Below, piece by piece: positions 1 through 7,833 of a stretch of DNA of 10,683 nucleotides (positions are counted from its first letter, which is position 1; each line of letters starts with the position of its first letter). The stretch is from JAEDES01 sp964470055 (GTDB lineage Bacteria; Bacillota_I; Bacilli_A; RF39; UBA660): positions 1 through 10,683 of the forward strand of contig CAYXZZ010000048.1 in NCBI GenBank assembly GCA_964470055.1. Direction: 5' to 3'. The notes under the pieces were generated by a model. It searched no databases. It was not told the DNA's origin and saw only the letters and a program-made list of their open reading frames with translations. The position numbers and the translations under genes are program-made.

Positions 1-2
1 GA

Positions 3-665
3 TTTCCGTTTAATTGTTTGGCTCAAAGTTATGCTTTATTGGAGAAGGATATTACAATTGATGTTCCTGATGATTGGTATGTTTTTACAAGAGACAATAT
101 AAAGAATAATGCAGAACTTGAGAGTTTACAAATTCAATATGAGTATATGAAAAATATGTTTGAAAGTAATTATGCTTATATGGATGCATTTGTAATTTAT
201 GATGATGGTTCTTCTTTAGAGATGTTTGTAAGAATTAAAGAAAATAATGCAATTATGAATTTATCTAATTATGCTGATGAAGAGGTAATGGAATTAAGTG
301 GTGAACTTGCAAAAAATGGCGGTTATAGTAATTATGATGTGTATGTTGAAGATTATAAGTTTGCAGTTTCAAAGTATGCGCAACAAGATGTTAATTTAAT
401 TGAATATTATACTATTGTTAATGGATATGGCTATACAATAACTTTTCAAAAATCAAATGATTATACAGGAGAAGAAGAAAAGTTAATAGAAAGTATTATT
501 GATACAATTGAATTTGATGTTGATGAGATGTTAGAAGAGCCAGTGGTTGATGACTTTTTTGATAGGATAATAAATTGGTGTGTAATTGGGGTTTTAGTTG
601 GTGGAGGAACTGGTGCTGTTATTGGAATTATTATTGCGATAAAAAATAAAAAACTAAAAAAATAG
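3..665 (+). CDS. Secreted protein with C-terminal membrane anchor, 5' end outside window
   Basis: The reading frame is open to the left edge. Residues before the TTG at 18 read like the end of a signal peptide (F-P-F-N-C-L, then a possible SYA signal peptidase site), so the TTG is probably not the start and the gene is cut by the window. About 180 extracellular residues follow, acidic and rich in Tyr and Asn, beginning with a short stretch containing VPDDWYVFTRDN. A hydrophobic, glycine-containing membrane segment lies near residues 186-208 counted from the TTG, followed by a short basic tail ending KKLKK, which predicts an outside-N, inside-C topology. The stop is TAG, 13 nt before the preferred start of the ABC ATPase gene, so the two are almost certainly cotranscribed. 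The function is unknown; an accessory, sensor or immunity role for the transporter is inference from position only. Confidence 0.8.
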   Translation, partial: FPFNCLAQSYALLEKDITIDVPDDWYVFTRDNIKNNAELESLQIQYEYMKNMFESNYAYMDAFVIYDDGSSLEMFVRIKENNAIMNLSNYADEEVMELSGELAKNGGYSNYDVYVEDYKFAVSKYAQQDVNLIEYYTIVNGYGYTITFQKSNDYTGEEEKLIESIIDTIEFDVDEMLEEPVVDDFFDRIINWCVIGVLVGGGTGAVIGIIIAIKNKKLKK

Positions 666-670
666 AGGAG
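664..670 (+). promoter_or_regulatory. Ribosome binding site that sets the ABC ATPase start
   Basis: AGAGGAG ends 8 nt before the ATG at 679. Two earlier in-frame candidates, GTG at 670 and ATG at 673, overlap or touch this site and leave no normal spacing, so 679 is preferred. Confidence 0.7.
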
Positions 671-678
671 TGATGCAA

Positions 679-1434
679 ATGCTTGAAGTTAAAAATATTA
701 CTAAAGAGTTTGAAAAGAAAATATCCCAGAAGAAGACGATTAAATTTTTAGCAGATGATAATATTTCTTTTGAAGCAAAAGGGGGAGAAGTAATTGGAAT
801 ACTTGGACCTAATGGTGCTGGAAAAACAACATTACTTCGAATGATTGCTGGTATTATGAGTCCAACAAGTGGTGAAGTTATTGTAGATGGAAAAATGCAT
901 AAAGATAAATCGATTGAAATAAAAAAGGCACTTGCATTTTTGACTGGAAATACAAAATTGTATAAAGATATTTCTCCATATGAGCTACTTAAAATGTGTG
1001 GAGAGTATTATGGTATTTCAAAAGAAGAGCTTGAAAATAGGATCAATTTGATTGTAAAAAAATTTGATATGGAAAGTTTTATGCACCAAAGGATAGATAC
1101 TTTATCAACAGGGCAATATCAAAGAACAAGTATTGCGAGATGTGTTGTGCATGATCCAAAGTATTATATTTTAGACGAGCCAACAAGTGGTTTGGATGTA
1201 ATTTCTAGCAAAGTAATAATTGATTTTGTTAAAGAGGCTAAAAATGAGGGAAAAACTATTTTATATTCTACACATTATATGGAAGAGGCAGAAAATATTT
1301 GCGATAAGATAGTGATGATTAATGAAGGAAAAGTTGTGATAATTGGTACTCCTGATGAAATTCGTAAGAAGACGAAGACTACGAATTTGCGAGATAGTTT
1401 TTTTGCTTTGATAGGAGGGGAAGATAGTGAATAA
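679..1434 (+). CDS. ABC transporter ATP-binding protein, NatA-like
   Basis: This 251-residue cytoplasmic ATPase should power the ABC-2 permease encoded next to it. All core motifs are visible: Walker A GPNGAGKTT (43-51), signature LSTGQ (142-146), Walker B YYILDEP (162-168), D-loop SGLD (170-173) and the H-loop His199 in STHYMEE. No glutamine is seen in the Q-loop segment around residues 87-96. The overall pattern and length match the NatA/CcmA-like class of ABC-2 exporters, whose members extrude sodium, antibiotics or peptides; the substrate cannot be read from the sequence. The end overlaps the permease gene by 8 nt, which suggests translational coupling and equal expression. The start at 679 was chosen for its spacing to the AGAGGAG site. 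Confidence 0.93.
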   Translation: MLEVKNITKEFEKKISQKKTIKFLADDNISFEAKGGEVIGILGPNGAGKTTLLRMIAGIMSPTSGEVIVDGKMHKDKSIEIKKALAFLTGNTKLYKDISPYELLKMCGEYYGISKEELENRINLIVKKFDMESFMHQRIDTLSTGQYQRTSIARCVVHDPKYYILDEPTSGLDVISSKVIIDFVKEAKNEGKTILYSTHYMEEAENICDKIVMINEGKVVIIGTPDEIRKKTKTTNLRDSFFALIGGEDSE

Positions 1435-2590
1435 GAATAATATTTTTATTACGATAAAAAAAGAATTACGATCAATGTTTCGCGATAAGAAAACGGTTTT
1501 TATGATTTTGGGATTTCCTTTTGTAATTGCATTTTTAATTTTTTTAATGGGCTTTATGGAAGAGTCTATGTTGGGAAATGGAAGTTCTCTATATACTATT
1601 GGTGTTGATTATACTGTTAGTGAAATAGAAAATACTTTATTTGAAAAGTATAGTTTAGAGTATGAAAGTTTTTTAGATCTTTCTGAGATGGACAAGGCTT
1701 TTGAAGAGGGAAAAATCTCTGGATATATTACTTATGAAAAGGATGAAGCAAAATATATTATTTATACTGATAGTAGTGTTACTGGACTTAATGTTAGTTC
1801 TTTTATAACTGCGTATTTAGAGGATTATAATGAATATTTGGGTAATTTAAAGTTAGTAAATAAAGATATTGATCCTACAGAAATTTATAATAATTTTACT
1901 ATGGAGATGAAAGATATTTCAGGAGAGGCGTTATCTACTAGTAGTTTCTTAGTGGAACTTGTGATGAGCTTAGCATTTACATATATTATTATGGCTATTA
2001 CTTTAGCGGCAGTAAATATGGCAACATCAGCAATTGCGGTAGAAAAGGAACATGGAACGTTAGAGACTATTTTAACGCTTCCAATTACAACTAATGAACT
2101 TATTATTGGAAAGTATTTGGCTAATGTTATTATTGGAATTATTGCATCACTTATTGGATTTGCGTTAACTATTATTAGTTTTTCTATTGCGAAAAATATG
2201 TTTGTTATTTATGAAGATTTTAGTATTAGTTTTGGTGCTATTGGATGGGGAATACTTATTTGTGTTCTAGCATCTTTCTTAATAGGTGGTCTTGCAATTG
2301 CTCTTACATCATCAGCGAAGTCTTATAAGGAGGCACAGGCTGCGGGACAGATTCTTAATTATCTTTGTATTGTACCTATATTTATGACTTATTTAGAGTT
2401 TAAAGTAACTAGTATGTATTATGTTATTCCGATATTAAATTACACAACGATATTAATGGACTTGTATACAGGTAATTTTGAAATGTTAAATTTATTAGTA
2501 ACTATTGGTTCAACAGTAATTTGTGTTGGTGGTGTACTTTGGATTTTATTTAAGAAATTTAAATCCGAAAAAGTGTTATTTGGAGCGTAG
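1427..2590 (+). CDS. ABC-2 type permease, NatB-like
   Basis: This 387-residue membrane protein should be the channel partner of the preceding ATPase. Its layout is typical of ABC-2 permeases: one N-terminal membrane helix (about 23-44), a large extracellular domain (about 46-170), then a cluster of helices near 176-201, 228-252, 268-296, 307-323 and 354-376. The cytoplasmic segment EKEHGTLETILTLPI (206-220) is the conserved coupling region of NatB-like permeases (pattern E-x-G-T-L-E-T-x-L-x-x-P). The C-terminus, with EKVLFG, is also typical. The start is GTG, preceded by AGGAGGGG at good spacing inside the end of the ATPase gene. Export is likely, but the substrate is unknown. No truncation or frameshift is seen. 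Confidence 0.92.
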   Translation: MNKNNIFITIKKELRSMFRDKKTVFMILGFPFVIAFLIFLMGFMEESMLGNGSSLYTIGVDYTVSEIENTLFEKYSLEYESFLDLSEMDKAFEEGKISGYITYEKDEAKYIIYTDSSVTGLNVSSFITAYLEDYNEYLGNLKLVNKDIDPTEIYNNFTMEMKDISGEALSTSSFLVELVMSLAFTYIIMAITLAAVNMATSAIAVEKEHGTLETILTLPITTNELIIGKYLANVIIGIIASLIGFALTIISFSIAKNMFVIYEDFSISFGAIGWGILICVLASFLIGGLAIALTSSAKSYKEAQAAGQILNYLCIVPIFMTYLEFKVTSMYYVIPILNYTTILMDLYTGNFEMLNLLVTIGSTVICVGGVLWILFKKFKSEKVLFGA

Positions 2591-2600
2591 TTGGATTTTT

Positions 2601-2630
2601 GAGAAACAAATGGTTGCTTCTTTCTTTTTT
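2601..2630 (+). terminator. Imperfect hairpin with T-run after the ABC operon
   Basis: GAGAAACAA (2601-2609) can pair with TTGCTTCTT (2614-2622) around an ATGG loop, with one A-C mismatch and one G-T pair. A T-rich run follows at 2623-2630. It is a weak candidate, but it sits between the permease stop and the next gene's promoter-like box. Confidence 0.35.
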
Positions 2631-2638
2631 AGTTTTGA

Positions 2639-2654
2639 TGTTATAATTGAGATA
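2639..2654 (+). promoter_or_regulatory. Extended -10 promoter for the DUF6056-like gene
   Basis: TG at 2639-2640, one base, then a perfect TATAAT (2642-2647) forms an extended -10 element. No good -35 box lies 16-18 nt upstream, which such promoters can tolerate. The predicted start of transcription is near 2654, at the first base of the ribosome binding site. Confidence 0.45.
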
Positions 2655-2660
2655 GGTGAT
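2654..2660 (+). promoter_or_regulatory. AGGTGAT ribosome binding site
   Basis: AGGTGAT matches the extended anti-Shine-Dalgarno complement (AGGAGGTGAT) and lies 3 nt before the ATG at 2664. It supports that start over an in-frame one at 2523 inside the permease gene. Confidence 0.55.
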
Positions 2661-2663
2661 AGA

Positions 2664-4118
2664 ATGAAAAAGTATGGCAAGTATATAGGTGTATTTTTAT
2701 TTAGTATGATTCTTTTATGTTTAGTGCCAATTGCAGGAGATGATTGGGGAAATTATTTGGTTGGAAAGAATGGTTTCATTTATGCTTTTACTCATGCCTA
2801 TGAACTATATTTTACTTGGGAAGGTAGATTTGTAAGTAGGGTATTAGTTACTATATTTGCTCAGTATAAATGGTTATGGAATGTTATTAATTCACTTTTA
2901 ATTACTTGGACTATTTATATGTGTATGAAGTTTGTTGGAGAAAAACCTAAAAAGGTGATATTTCCGTTAATGTGTTTAGTTTTTTTAGGCATGAATCTTT
3001 TTACTTTTTCACAGATTATTCCGTGGATTACTGGTAATATTACTTATTTTGTAGTGGTTCCGATATTGTTGTGGTATTTTTATTATTTGATTAATAATGA
3101 TGAGTATAGTAACTGGCGGATGGGTTTATTTATTTTGATTAATGTCTTGTGTACGATGTTTATTGAGAATATGGCTGCGGTACTTGTAGGTGGAAATATT
3201 TTAGTACTTATTTATAAGTATTTTAAGAATAAAAAAATTGATAAGAGAGTTATTGTTTATATTATTATTTCTAGTTTGAGTATGTTAGTGATGATGATAT
3301 CTCCTGGTACAGCACTTAGAAGTAAAACAGAGAATGTTGTTTTTAATGAACTTAATTTGTTGGGGAAGATTGAGTATAATTTACCTAATTTTGTTAATTA
3401 TACATTTATTAGTAATCCTTTTTTATTGATGTTGTTGGCAATAAGTAGTTGGTTTATTATTCGAAAGAGTTTTAAAAATAAATGGATTAGAATTCTGATG
3501 AGTATTTTTATGATAAGTGGACCAGTTGTTGGGATTATATTATATCCAATATCACTTTTTGCAACTAAGACATTATTCTTAGTAGATCCTACTAAGGTTT
3601 ATGTGATTATATATTGGTTAGTTTATTTAATTAGTTTTACTTATTTACTTTGGGTTCATAATAAGAGTGAGCTGGTTAATATATTTTTATTGTTACTTGG
3701 ACTTTGTTCTAATGGGGCGATGATGTTATCTCCAACTTGGGGGTATAGAACTAGTTTTTTTACATATTTAATGTTTTGTATAGTAGCATTAAGAATAATT
3801 AATGTATATATTAAAGAAAGAAAAATGGTTGAGTATTTTAGTTATACATTATTAGGATGTGGATGTTTATTTTATTTAGTATTTTATATTAATGTTAGTA
3901 GGTGTCAGATTGATTTAGAAATTAGTATTAAAAAACAGTTAAATGATAATAGTGAAATTGTATATATTAATAGTTTTCCTTCTTTTGTAAATTGTAATAT
4001 TAATCCTACTAATGATTATCATATGAGTAGTTTTAAGAAATATTATGGGATAGCAGATGAGAAGAGTGTAGTGATAAAGAATAGTAATTGGAAGTATGGA
4101 ATTTTTTATAAGGGATAA
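2664..4118 (+). CDS. Polytopic membrane protein, DUF6056/GT-C-like
   Basis: The protein has 484 residues, most of them in membrane helices (about ten or more), with helix 1 at residues 5-24. Right after helix 1 comes GDDWGNY (Asp26, Asp27), then WEGR (52-55) in the first outer loop. From memory this arrangement fits DUF6056 proteins, and an acidic pair after the first helix is a hallmark of GT-C glycosyltransferases that use lipid-linked sugars. The C-terminal 60 or so residues are soluble and rich in Asn and Ser. A role in surface glycan assembly is therefore plausible but inferred. The longer reading frame from 2523 is rejected because it overlaps the permease by 68 nt, lacks a ribosome binding site, and ATG 2664 begins a typical positively charged N-terminus before helix 1. 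The gene appears to be a single transcription unit. Confidence 0.75.
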   Translation: MKKYGKYIGVFLFSMILLCLVPIAGDDWGNYLVGKNGFIYAFTHAYELYFTWEGRFVSRVLVTIFAQYKWLWNVINSLLITWTIYMCMKFVGEKPKKVIFPLMCLVFLGMNLFTFSQIIPWITGNITYFVVVPILLWYFYYLINNDEYSNWRMGLFILINVLCTMFIENMAAVLVGGNILVLIYKYFKNKKIDKRVIVYIIISSLSMLVMMISPGTALRSKTENVVFNELNLLGKIEYNLPNFVNYTFISNPFLLMLLAISSWFIIRKSFKNKWIRILMSIFMISGPVVGIILYPISLFATKTLFLVDPTKVYVIIYWLVYLISFTYLLWVHNKSELVNIFLLLLGLCSNGAMMLSPTWGYRTSFFTYLMFCIVALRIINVYIKERKMVEYFSYTLLGCGCLFYLVFYINVSRCQIDLEISIKKQLNDNSEIVYINSFPSFVNCNINPTNDYHMSSFKKYYGIADEKSVVIKNSNWKYGIFYKG

Positions 4119-4135
4119 AAATTTATCTCTTTTTT
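4111..4135 (+). terminator. Intrinsic terminator overlapping the stop codon
   Basis: AGGGATAAA (4111-4119) pairs with TTTATCTCT (4122-4130), nine pairs including one G-T, with a very short AA loop that probably opens by a pair. TTTTT follows (4131-4135). The TAA stop of the membrane protein lies in the left arm. Confidence 0.7.
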
Positions 4136-4217
4136 ACATAACTTGACAGTTTAGGCAATTTATTTTATTTATTGTAGTGTCAATAAAGTGTTCATTTTTA
4201 GATATTGTTTAATTTTG

Positions 4218-4233
4218 TGATATAATTTATTTG
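4218..4233 (+). promoter_or_regulatory. Extended -10 promoter for the hydrolase-murF-ddl operon
   Basis: TG (4218-4219), one base, then a perfect TATAAT (4221-4226). A convincing -35 is missing (TTAGAT at 4198-4203 is poor). The predicted transcription start is near 4233, where the ribosome binding site GGAGTGAT begins (4233-4240, 3 nt before the ATG). Confidence 0.6.
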
Positions 4234-4243
4234 GAGTGATTTC

Positions 4244-4963
4244 ATGAAAATTAAGATTAATGATGTAAATGTGAATTACATACAATATGGTGAAGGAAAA
4301 GATATTTTGCTTTTACATGGATGGGGGCAAAATATTCAAATGATGCAACCTATTGGTGATAGTTTTAGTAATAGATGTAGAATAACGATAATTGATTTTC
4401 CTGGGTTTGGACAAAGTGATGAACCAACTATTCCTTGGACAATAGATGATTATTCTAATATGTTAGAGGAATTTGTTAAAGAAGTTGGGATAAAGAAACC
4501 AATTATTATGGGACATTCATTTGGTGGAAGAGTAGCAATTAGATATTCAGCATATAATTCGATTGAAAAGTTAGTATTGTTTGGAAGTCCTTGTATTAGA
4601 TTGGATAAGGAATTAACTTTATCGACAAGGATATTAAAGAGATTGAAAAAGTTGCCAGGTATGGATAAGATTGGTGAGTATATGAAAAAATATATTGGTT
4701 CTAGAGATTATAAGTCTGCTAGTCCAATAATGCGACAAACATTAGTTAATGTTGTGAATGAAGATTTGTCAGAGTATGCGAAAGATATTGAAGAGGCAAC
4801 ACTCCTTATTTGGGGAGAAAATGATGAAGAGGCCCCAGTAGAAGAGGCTAAGTTATTAGAAGGTATTATGGTTGATGCTGCTTTAATTATTTTACCTGGG
4901 ACACATTATGCTTATTTAGAAAATTTTCCTAGAGTAGTAAGCATATTAGATAGTTTTATATAG
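4244..4963 (+). CDS. Alpha/beta hydrolase
   Basis: This 239-residue protein is a complete alpha/beta-hydrolase of ordinary length with no signal peptide, so it should be cytoplasmic. The catalytic triad can be read: Ser92 in GHSFGG (90-95), Asp194 in WGEND, and His221 in GTHYAYLE. The oxyanion-hole motif HGWG is at 25-28 and the strand-4 motif DFPGFGQSD at 51-59. A cap domain with many Lys, Leu and Met residues spans about 120-175. The substrate could be an ester, thioester, amide or lipid and cannot be told from the sequence. It is the first gene of the operon with murF and ddl (8 nt before the next start), which hints at a job tied to wall precursors or membrane lipids. The start is supported by GGAGTGAT at 4233-4240. 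Confidence 0.9.
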   Translation: MKIKINDVNVNYIQYGEGKDILLLHGWGQNIQMMQPIGDSFSNRCRITIIDFPGFGQSDEPTIPWTIDDYSNMLEEFVKEVGIKKPIIMGHSFGGRVAIRYSAYNSIEKLVLFGSPCIRLDKELTLSTRILKRLKKLPGMDKIGEYMKKYIGSRDYKSASPIMRQTLVNVVNEDLSEYAKDIEEATLLIWGENDEEAPVEEAKLLEGIMVDAALIILPGTHYAYLENFPRVVSILDSFI

Positions 4964-4971
4964 GAGGATTT

Positions 4972-6582
4972 ATGATTAAATATTGTATTTTGGTATTGGC
5001 TTTGTTGTTTGCAACATTCTTTAAGACAAAGAGAAGCTTACATATGTTACAACAAAATTTATATAATGAAAATAATCGTTACTTAAAATGGATATTTAAA
5101 AATTATAAACAATTTATGGATTGGGATATAATTTTGTTATTGATTACTTTTGTAGGTTCATTGGTGTTTTTTGATTTAGAAATAATTTCATTAATTGGAA
5201 TTGTTGGATTGACTATTGTTGGATATTTTATTGGATTTACATGGATTAATAGAATTAAGAATGATCAAAATAAGAAACCATTAGTGGTGACAGCAAGAAT
5301 TAAAAGACTTATTTTTACGATATTGGTTATTTATTTTATTCCACTAGGATTAATGAGCTATTATTTAGTTGATACACAATTTGTATGGCAGATGCTATTT
5401 GTAATTACATTTATGATTTATTTTAATGTGTTTGTAGTTTATTTGGCTAATATAATAAATTGGCCGATTGAAAAATTGGTGTATTTATATTATAAAAATA
5501 AGGCTCAAAGTAAATTGAAACAAATGAATAATTTGAAGATAATTGGAATTACTGGTAGTTATGGGAAGACAAGTAGTAAAAATATTTTGAGTGATATTTT
5601 AAATATTAAATATAATGCTTTACCAACTCCGAGAAATTTAAATACATTTAATGGTCTTATTATGACAGTTAATAATCATATGGATAAGTTCACTGATATT
5701 TTTATTGCAGAGATGGGGGCTTATGTTAAGGGAGAGATTAAAGGACTTTGTAAATTAATTAAACCTAAGTATGGTATTTTAACAAGAATTGGTACTGCTC
5801 ATTTGGAAAGTTTTGGTAGTGAAGAAAATATTATTGAAGGAAAGTTTGAATTGATTGAATCTTTACCAGAAGATGGATTTGCGGTACTTAATGGTGATGA
5901 TCCAAAGCAAGTAAATTATAAGTTAAAAAATAAAGTTAGTACTATTTGGATAGGTATTGAAAATGCTGATGTTGATGTTAGAGCAGTTAATATTAAGTGT
6001 TCTTCTAAAGGTACTAGTTTTGATGTAGTATTTAAAGATAGTGATAAGAAATATAGTTTTGAAACTAAATTACTAGGAGATCACAATGTTTATAATATTT
6101 TGGCGGGTATTGCTTGTGGAGTAGAGTTTGGTATTGATGTTAGTGACTTGATGGCAGCAGTTAAAGCAGTTAGACCGGTTGAACATAGATTAGAATTAAA
6201 AAGACTTGGTAGTTTTTATCAAATTGATGATGCATATAATTCTAATCCAGTTGGGGCAGAGAATGCTTGTAAAGTGTTAGGGATGATGCCAGGAATAAAA
6301 GTGGTTGTTACTCCGGGGATGATTGAACTTGGAGCAAAGGAAAAAGAATATAATAAGAAGTTTGGAGAACAGATTGCTGGGGTTGCTGATTATGCTGTTT
6401 TAATAGGTGAAAAAAGAACTAAACCGATTAAGGAAGGTTTAATTGATAAAGGATTTGACAAAGATAAAATAATAGTTTTTAATGATGTAAGAGATGCATA
6501 TCCTTTTATAGGAACATTAACTGGTAAAAAGGAAGTTTATGCTTTATTTGAAAATGATTTACCAGATACATATAACGAATAG
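4972..6582 (+). CDS. murF: Membrane-anchored MurF-like ligase (adds D-Ala-D-Ala to the UDP-MurNAc peptide)
   Basis: The protein has 536 residues: an N-terminal membrane part of about 180 with helices near 2-17, 52-69, 72-90, 114-134 and 138-160, then a full Mur ligase. Ligase motifs are the P-loop TGSYGKTS (194-201), RNLNTFNG (221-228), AEMGAYVKGEI (246-256), RIGTAHLESFGS (272-283), Lys291 in EGKFE at the place of the carbamylated lysine, GDHNVYNILAG (369-379), HRLE (405-408) and IDDAYNSNP (418-426), which is typical of MurF rather than MurC/D/E. MurF joins D-Ala-D-Ala to the UDP-MurNAc tripeptide using ATP. Classical MurF is about 450 residues and soluble, so the membrane domain is an addition; similar fusions exist in some Firmicutes as far as I recall. 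AGGAGG at 4962-4967 overlaps the hydrolase stop. The ddl gene next to it makes the substrate, which supports the call. Confidence 0.88.
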   Translation: MIKYCILVLALLFATFFKTKRSLHMLQQNLYNENNRYLKWIFKNYKQFMDWDIILLLITFVGSLVFFDLEIISLIGIVGLTIVGYFIGFTWINRIKNDQNKKPLVVTARIKRLIFTILVIYFIPLGLMSYYLVDTQFVWQMLFVITFMIYFNVFVVYLANIINWPIEKLVYLYYKNKAQSKLKQMNNLKIIGITGSYGKTSSKNILSDILNIKYNALPTPRNLNTFNGLIMTVNNHMDKFTDIFIAEMGAYVKGEIKGLCKLIKPKYGILTRIGTAHLESFGSEENIIEGKFELIESLPEDGFAVLNGDDPKQVNYKLKNKVSTIWIGIENADVDVRAVNIKCSSKGTSFDVVFKDSDKKYSFETKLLGDHNVYNILAGIACGVEFGIDVSDLMAAVKAVRPVEHRLELKRLGSFYQIDDAYNSNPVGAENACKVLGMMPGIKVVVTPGMIELGAKEKEYNKKFGEQIAGVADYAVLIGEKRTKPIKEGLIDKGFDKDKIIVFNDVRDAYPFIGTLTGKKEVYALFENDLPDTYNE

Positions 6583-6594
6583 GGAGATGAAGTT

Positions 6595-7815
6595 ATGAAA
6601 ATTAGAGTGGGAGTTATTTTTGGTGGTGAAAGCGTTGAACATGAGGTAAGTATTATCTCTGCAATGCAGGCTATTAATAAATTGGATTTAGAAAAATATG
6701 AAGTAGTACCAATTTATATTACTAAAGATAGAGAGTGGTATACTGGAGATATGTTAAAGGATATTGAAGTGTATCAAGATTTAAATTTAATTAAGAAGTA
6801 TGGTAAAAATGTTGTACTTTTTTATAAAAATGGGGCTTTTGTATTACAAAATAAGAAGTTTCCTCGTAATGTAGTTAAGGAGATTGATATTGCATTCCCA
6901 ATTGTTCATGGTACAAATGTTGAGGATGGAGTACTTCAAGGTTATTTACAAAGTGTTGGAATTCCATTAGTTGGTCCAAATGTTTATGGGGCTGCTGTTG
7001 GTCAAGATAAAGTTTATATGAAGGCTATTTGGGAACAAGCAGGACTTCCTATGACTAAGTATGTTTGGTTTTATGATGTTGATTATAAACAAGATAGCAG
7101 TGATGTAATTAAGAAAGTTTCTAAATTAAAATATCCGGTTATTGTTAAACCTGCAACTACTGGTTCAAGTGTTGGAATTTCTGTTGTTGAAAATGAAGAA
7201 AAGCTAGTTGAAGCAATTGATGATGCTATTCAATATGATAGTAAGATTTTAGTAGAAGAAGTAGTTGAAAATTTAAAAGAATGTAATATTGCTGTTATGG
7301 GTAATTATGAACATCAAAAAATTAGTGAGATTGAAGAGGTTTTCTCTGGTAATAAATTCTTAACTTATGCTGATAAGTATATTGGTGGTGGAAAAGGAAA
7401 ACTTAAAGGTGCAAAGGCTCCGGTTAAGTCTAGTAAAGGAATGGCTTCTACTAGTAGAAAGTTACCTGCTGATTTACCTAAACAGCTGAGAGAAGAAATA
7501 GAGATGATTGCGGTTAAAGCATTTAAGGCATTAGGTAGTGCAGGAAACTCAAGAATTGACTTTTTAATTGATGAAAAGGCAGGAAAAGTATATATTAATG
7601 AGATTAATTCTATACCTGGTAGTTTGGCTTTCTATTTATGGGAAGAAAAGGGTGTAAGTTTTACTCATATGTTAGAAGATATGATTAATATTGGAGTTAA
7701 AGATTATAAGAAGAGAGTTAGTAAGACTCATTCATTTGAAAGTAATATCTTAAAAGGATTTGCTGCTAATGGAGGAGTAAAAGGTATGAAAGGAATGAAG
7801 GGAAAATTAAGATAG
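6595..7815 (+). CDS. ddl: D-alanine--D-alanine ligase
   Basis: This cytoplasmic ATP-grasp enzyme joins two D-alanines to give the dipeptide used by MurF. Visible motifs are GGESVEHEVSI (10-20), HGTNVEDG (105-112), KPATTGSSVGI (185-195), ECNIAV (229-234), Asp322 in RIDF, and NEIN (335-338) with the metal-binding Glu336 and Asn338. Tyr262 in ADKY lies at the omega-loop position where D-Ala-specific enzymes have Tyr and VanA-type D-lactate ligases have His, so D-Ala-D-Ala is the expected product. At 406 residues it is longer than usual (about 310-370) because of a Gly/Lys-rich stretch at 264-282 in the omega loop and a basic tail with repeated KGM units (396-404). The start has AGGGAGATGA at good distance, 12 nt after murF. 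The gene end overlaps a terminator-like hairpin. Confidence 0.95.
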   Translation: MKIRVGVIFGGESVEHEVSIISAMQAINKLDLEKYEVVPIYITKDREWYTGDMLKDIEVYQDLNLIKKYGKNVVLFYKNGAFVLQNKKFPRNVVKEIDIAFPIVHGTNVEDGVLQGYLQSVGIPLVGPNVYGAAVGQDKVYMKAIWEQAGLPMTKYVWFYDVDYKQDSSDVIKKVSKLKYPVIVKPATTGSSVGISVVENEEKLVEAIDDAIQYDSKILVEEVVENLKECNIAVMGNYEHQKISEIEEVFSGNKFLTYADKYIGGGKGKLKGAKAPVKSSKGMASTSRKLPADLPKQLREEIEMIAVKAFKALGSAGNSRIDFLIDEKAGKVYINEINSIPGSLAFYLWEEKGVSFTHMLEDMINIGVKDYKKRVSKTHSFESNILKGFAANGGVKGMKGMKGKLR

Positions 7816-7829
7816 TTTTCCTTCTTTTT
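7799..7829 (+). terminator. Terminator-like hairpin across the ddl stop codon
   Basis: AGGGAAAA (7799-7806) pairs with TTTTCCTT (7816-7823), eight pairs with one G-T, around a 9-nt loop that contains the TAG stop. C and TTTTT follow (7824-7829). It may end or attenuate transcription before the next gene, whose ATG lies only 4 nt further on. Confidence 0.55.
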
Positions 7830-7833
7830 GTTT

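Noticed and set aside
18..20. TTG as start of the first gene
   Set aside because: The frame is open to the window edge, and the preceding residues look like a signal peptide end, so the true start is likely outside.
2523..2663. An upstream, longer start for the membrane protein gene
   Set aside because: It lies inside the permease gene without a ribosome site, and the added residues are just the permease end read in another frame. ATG 2664 with AGGTGAT fits better.
4143..4183. TTGACA and TGTCAA arms 29 bp apart, with TTGACA also a perfect -35
   Set aside because: As an inverted repeat it is only 6 bp. As a promoter, the best -10 at 17 nt is TATTTA (4166-4171), a poor match. The extended -10 at 4221 explains the operon better, though a second upstream promoter cannot be excluded.
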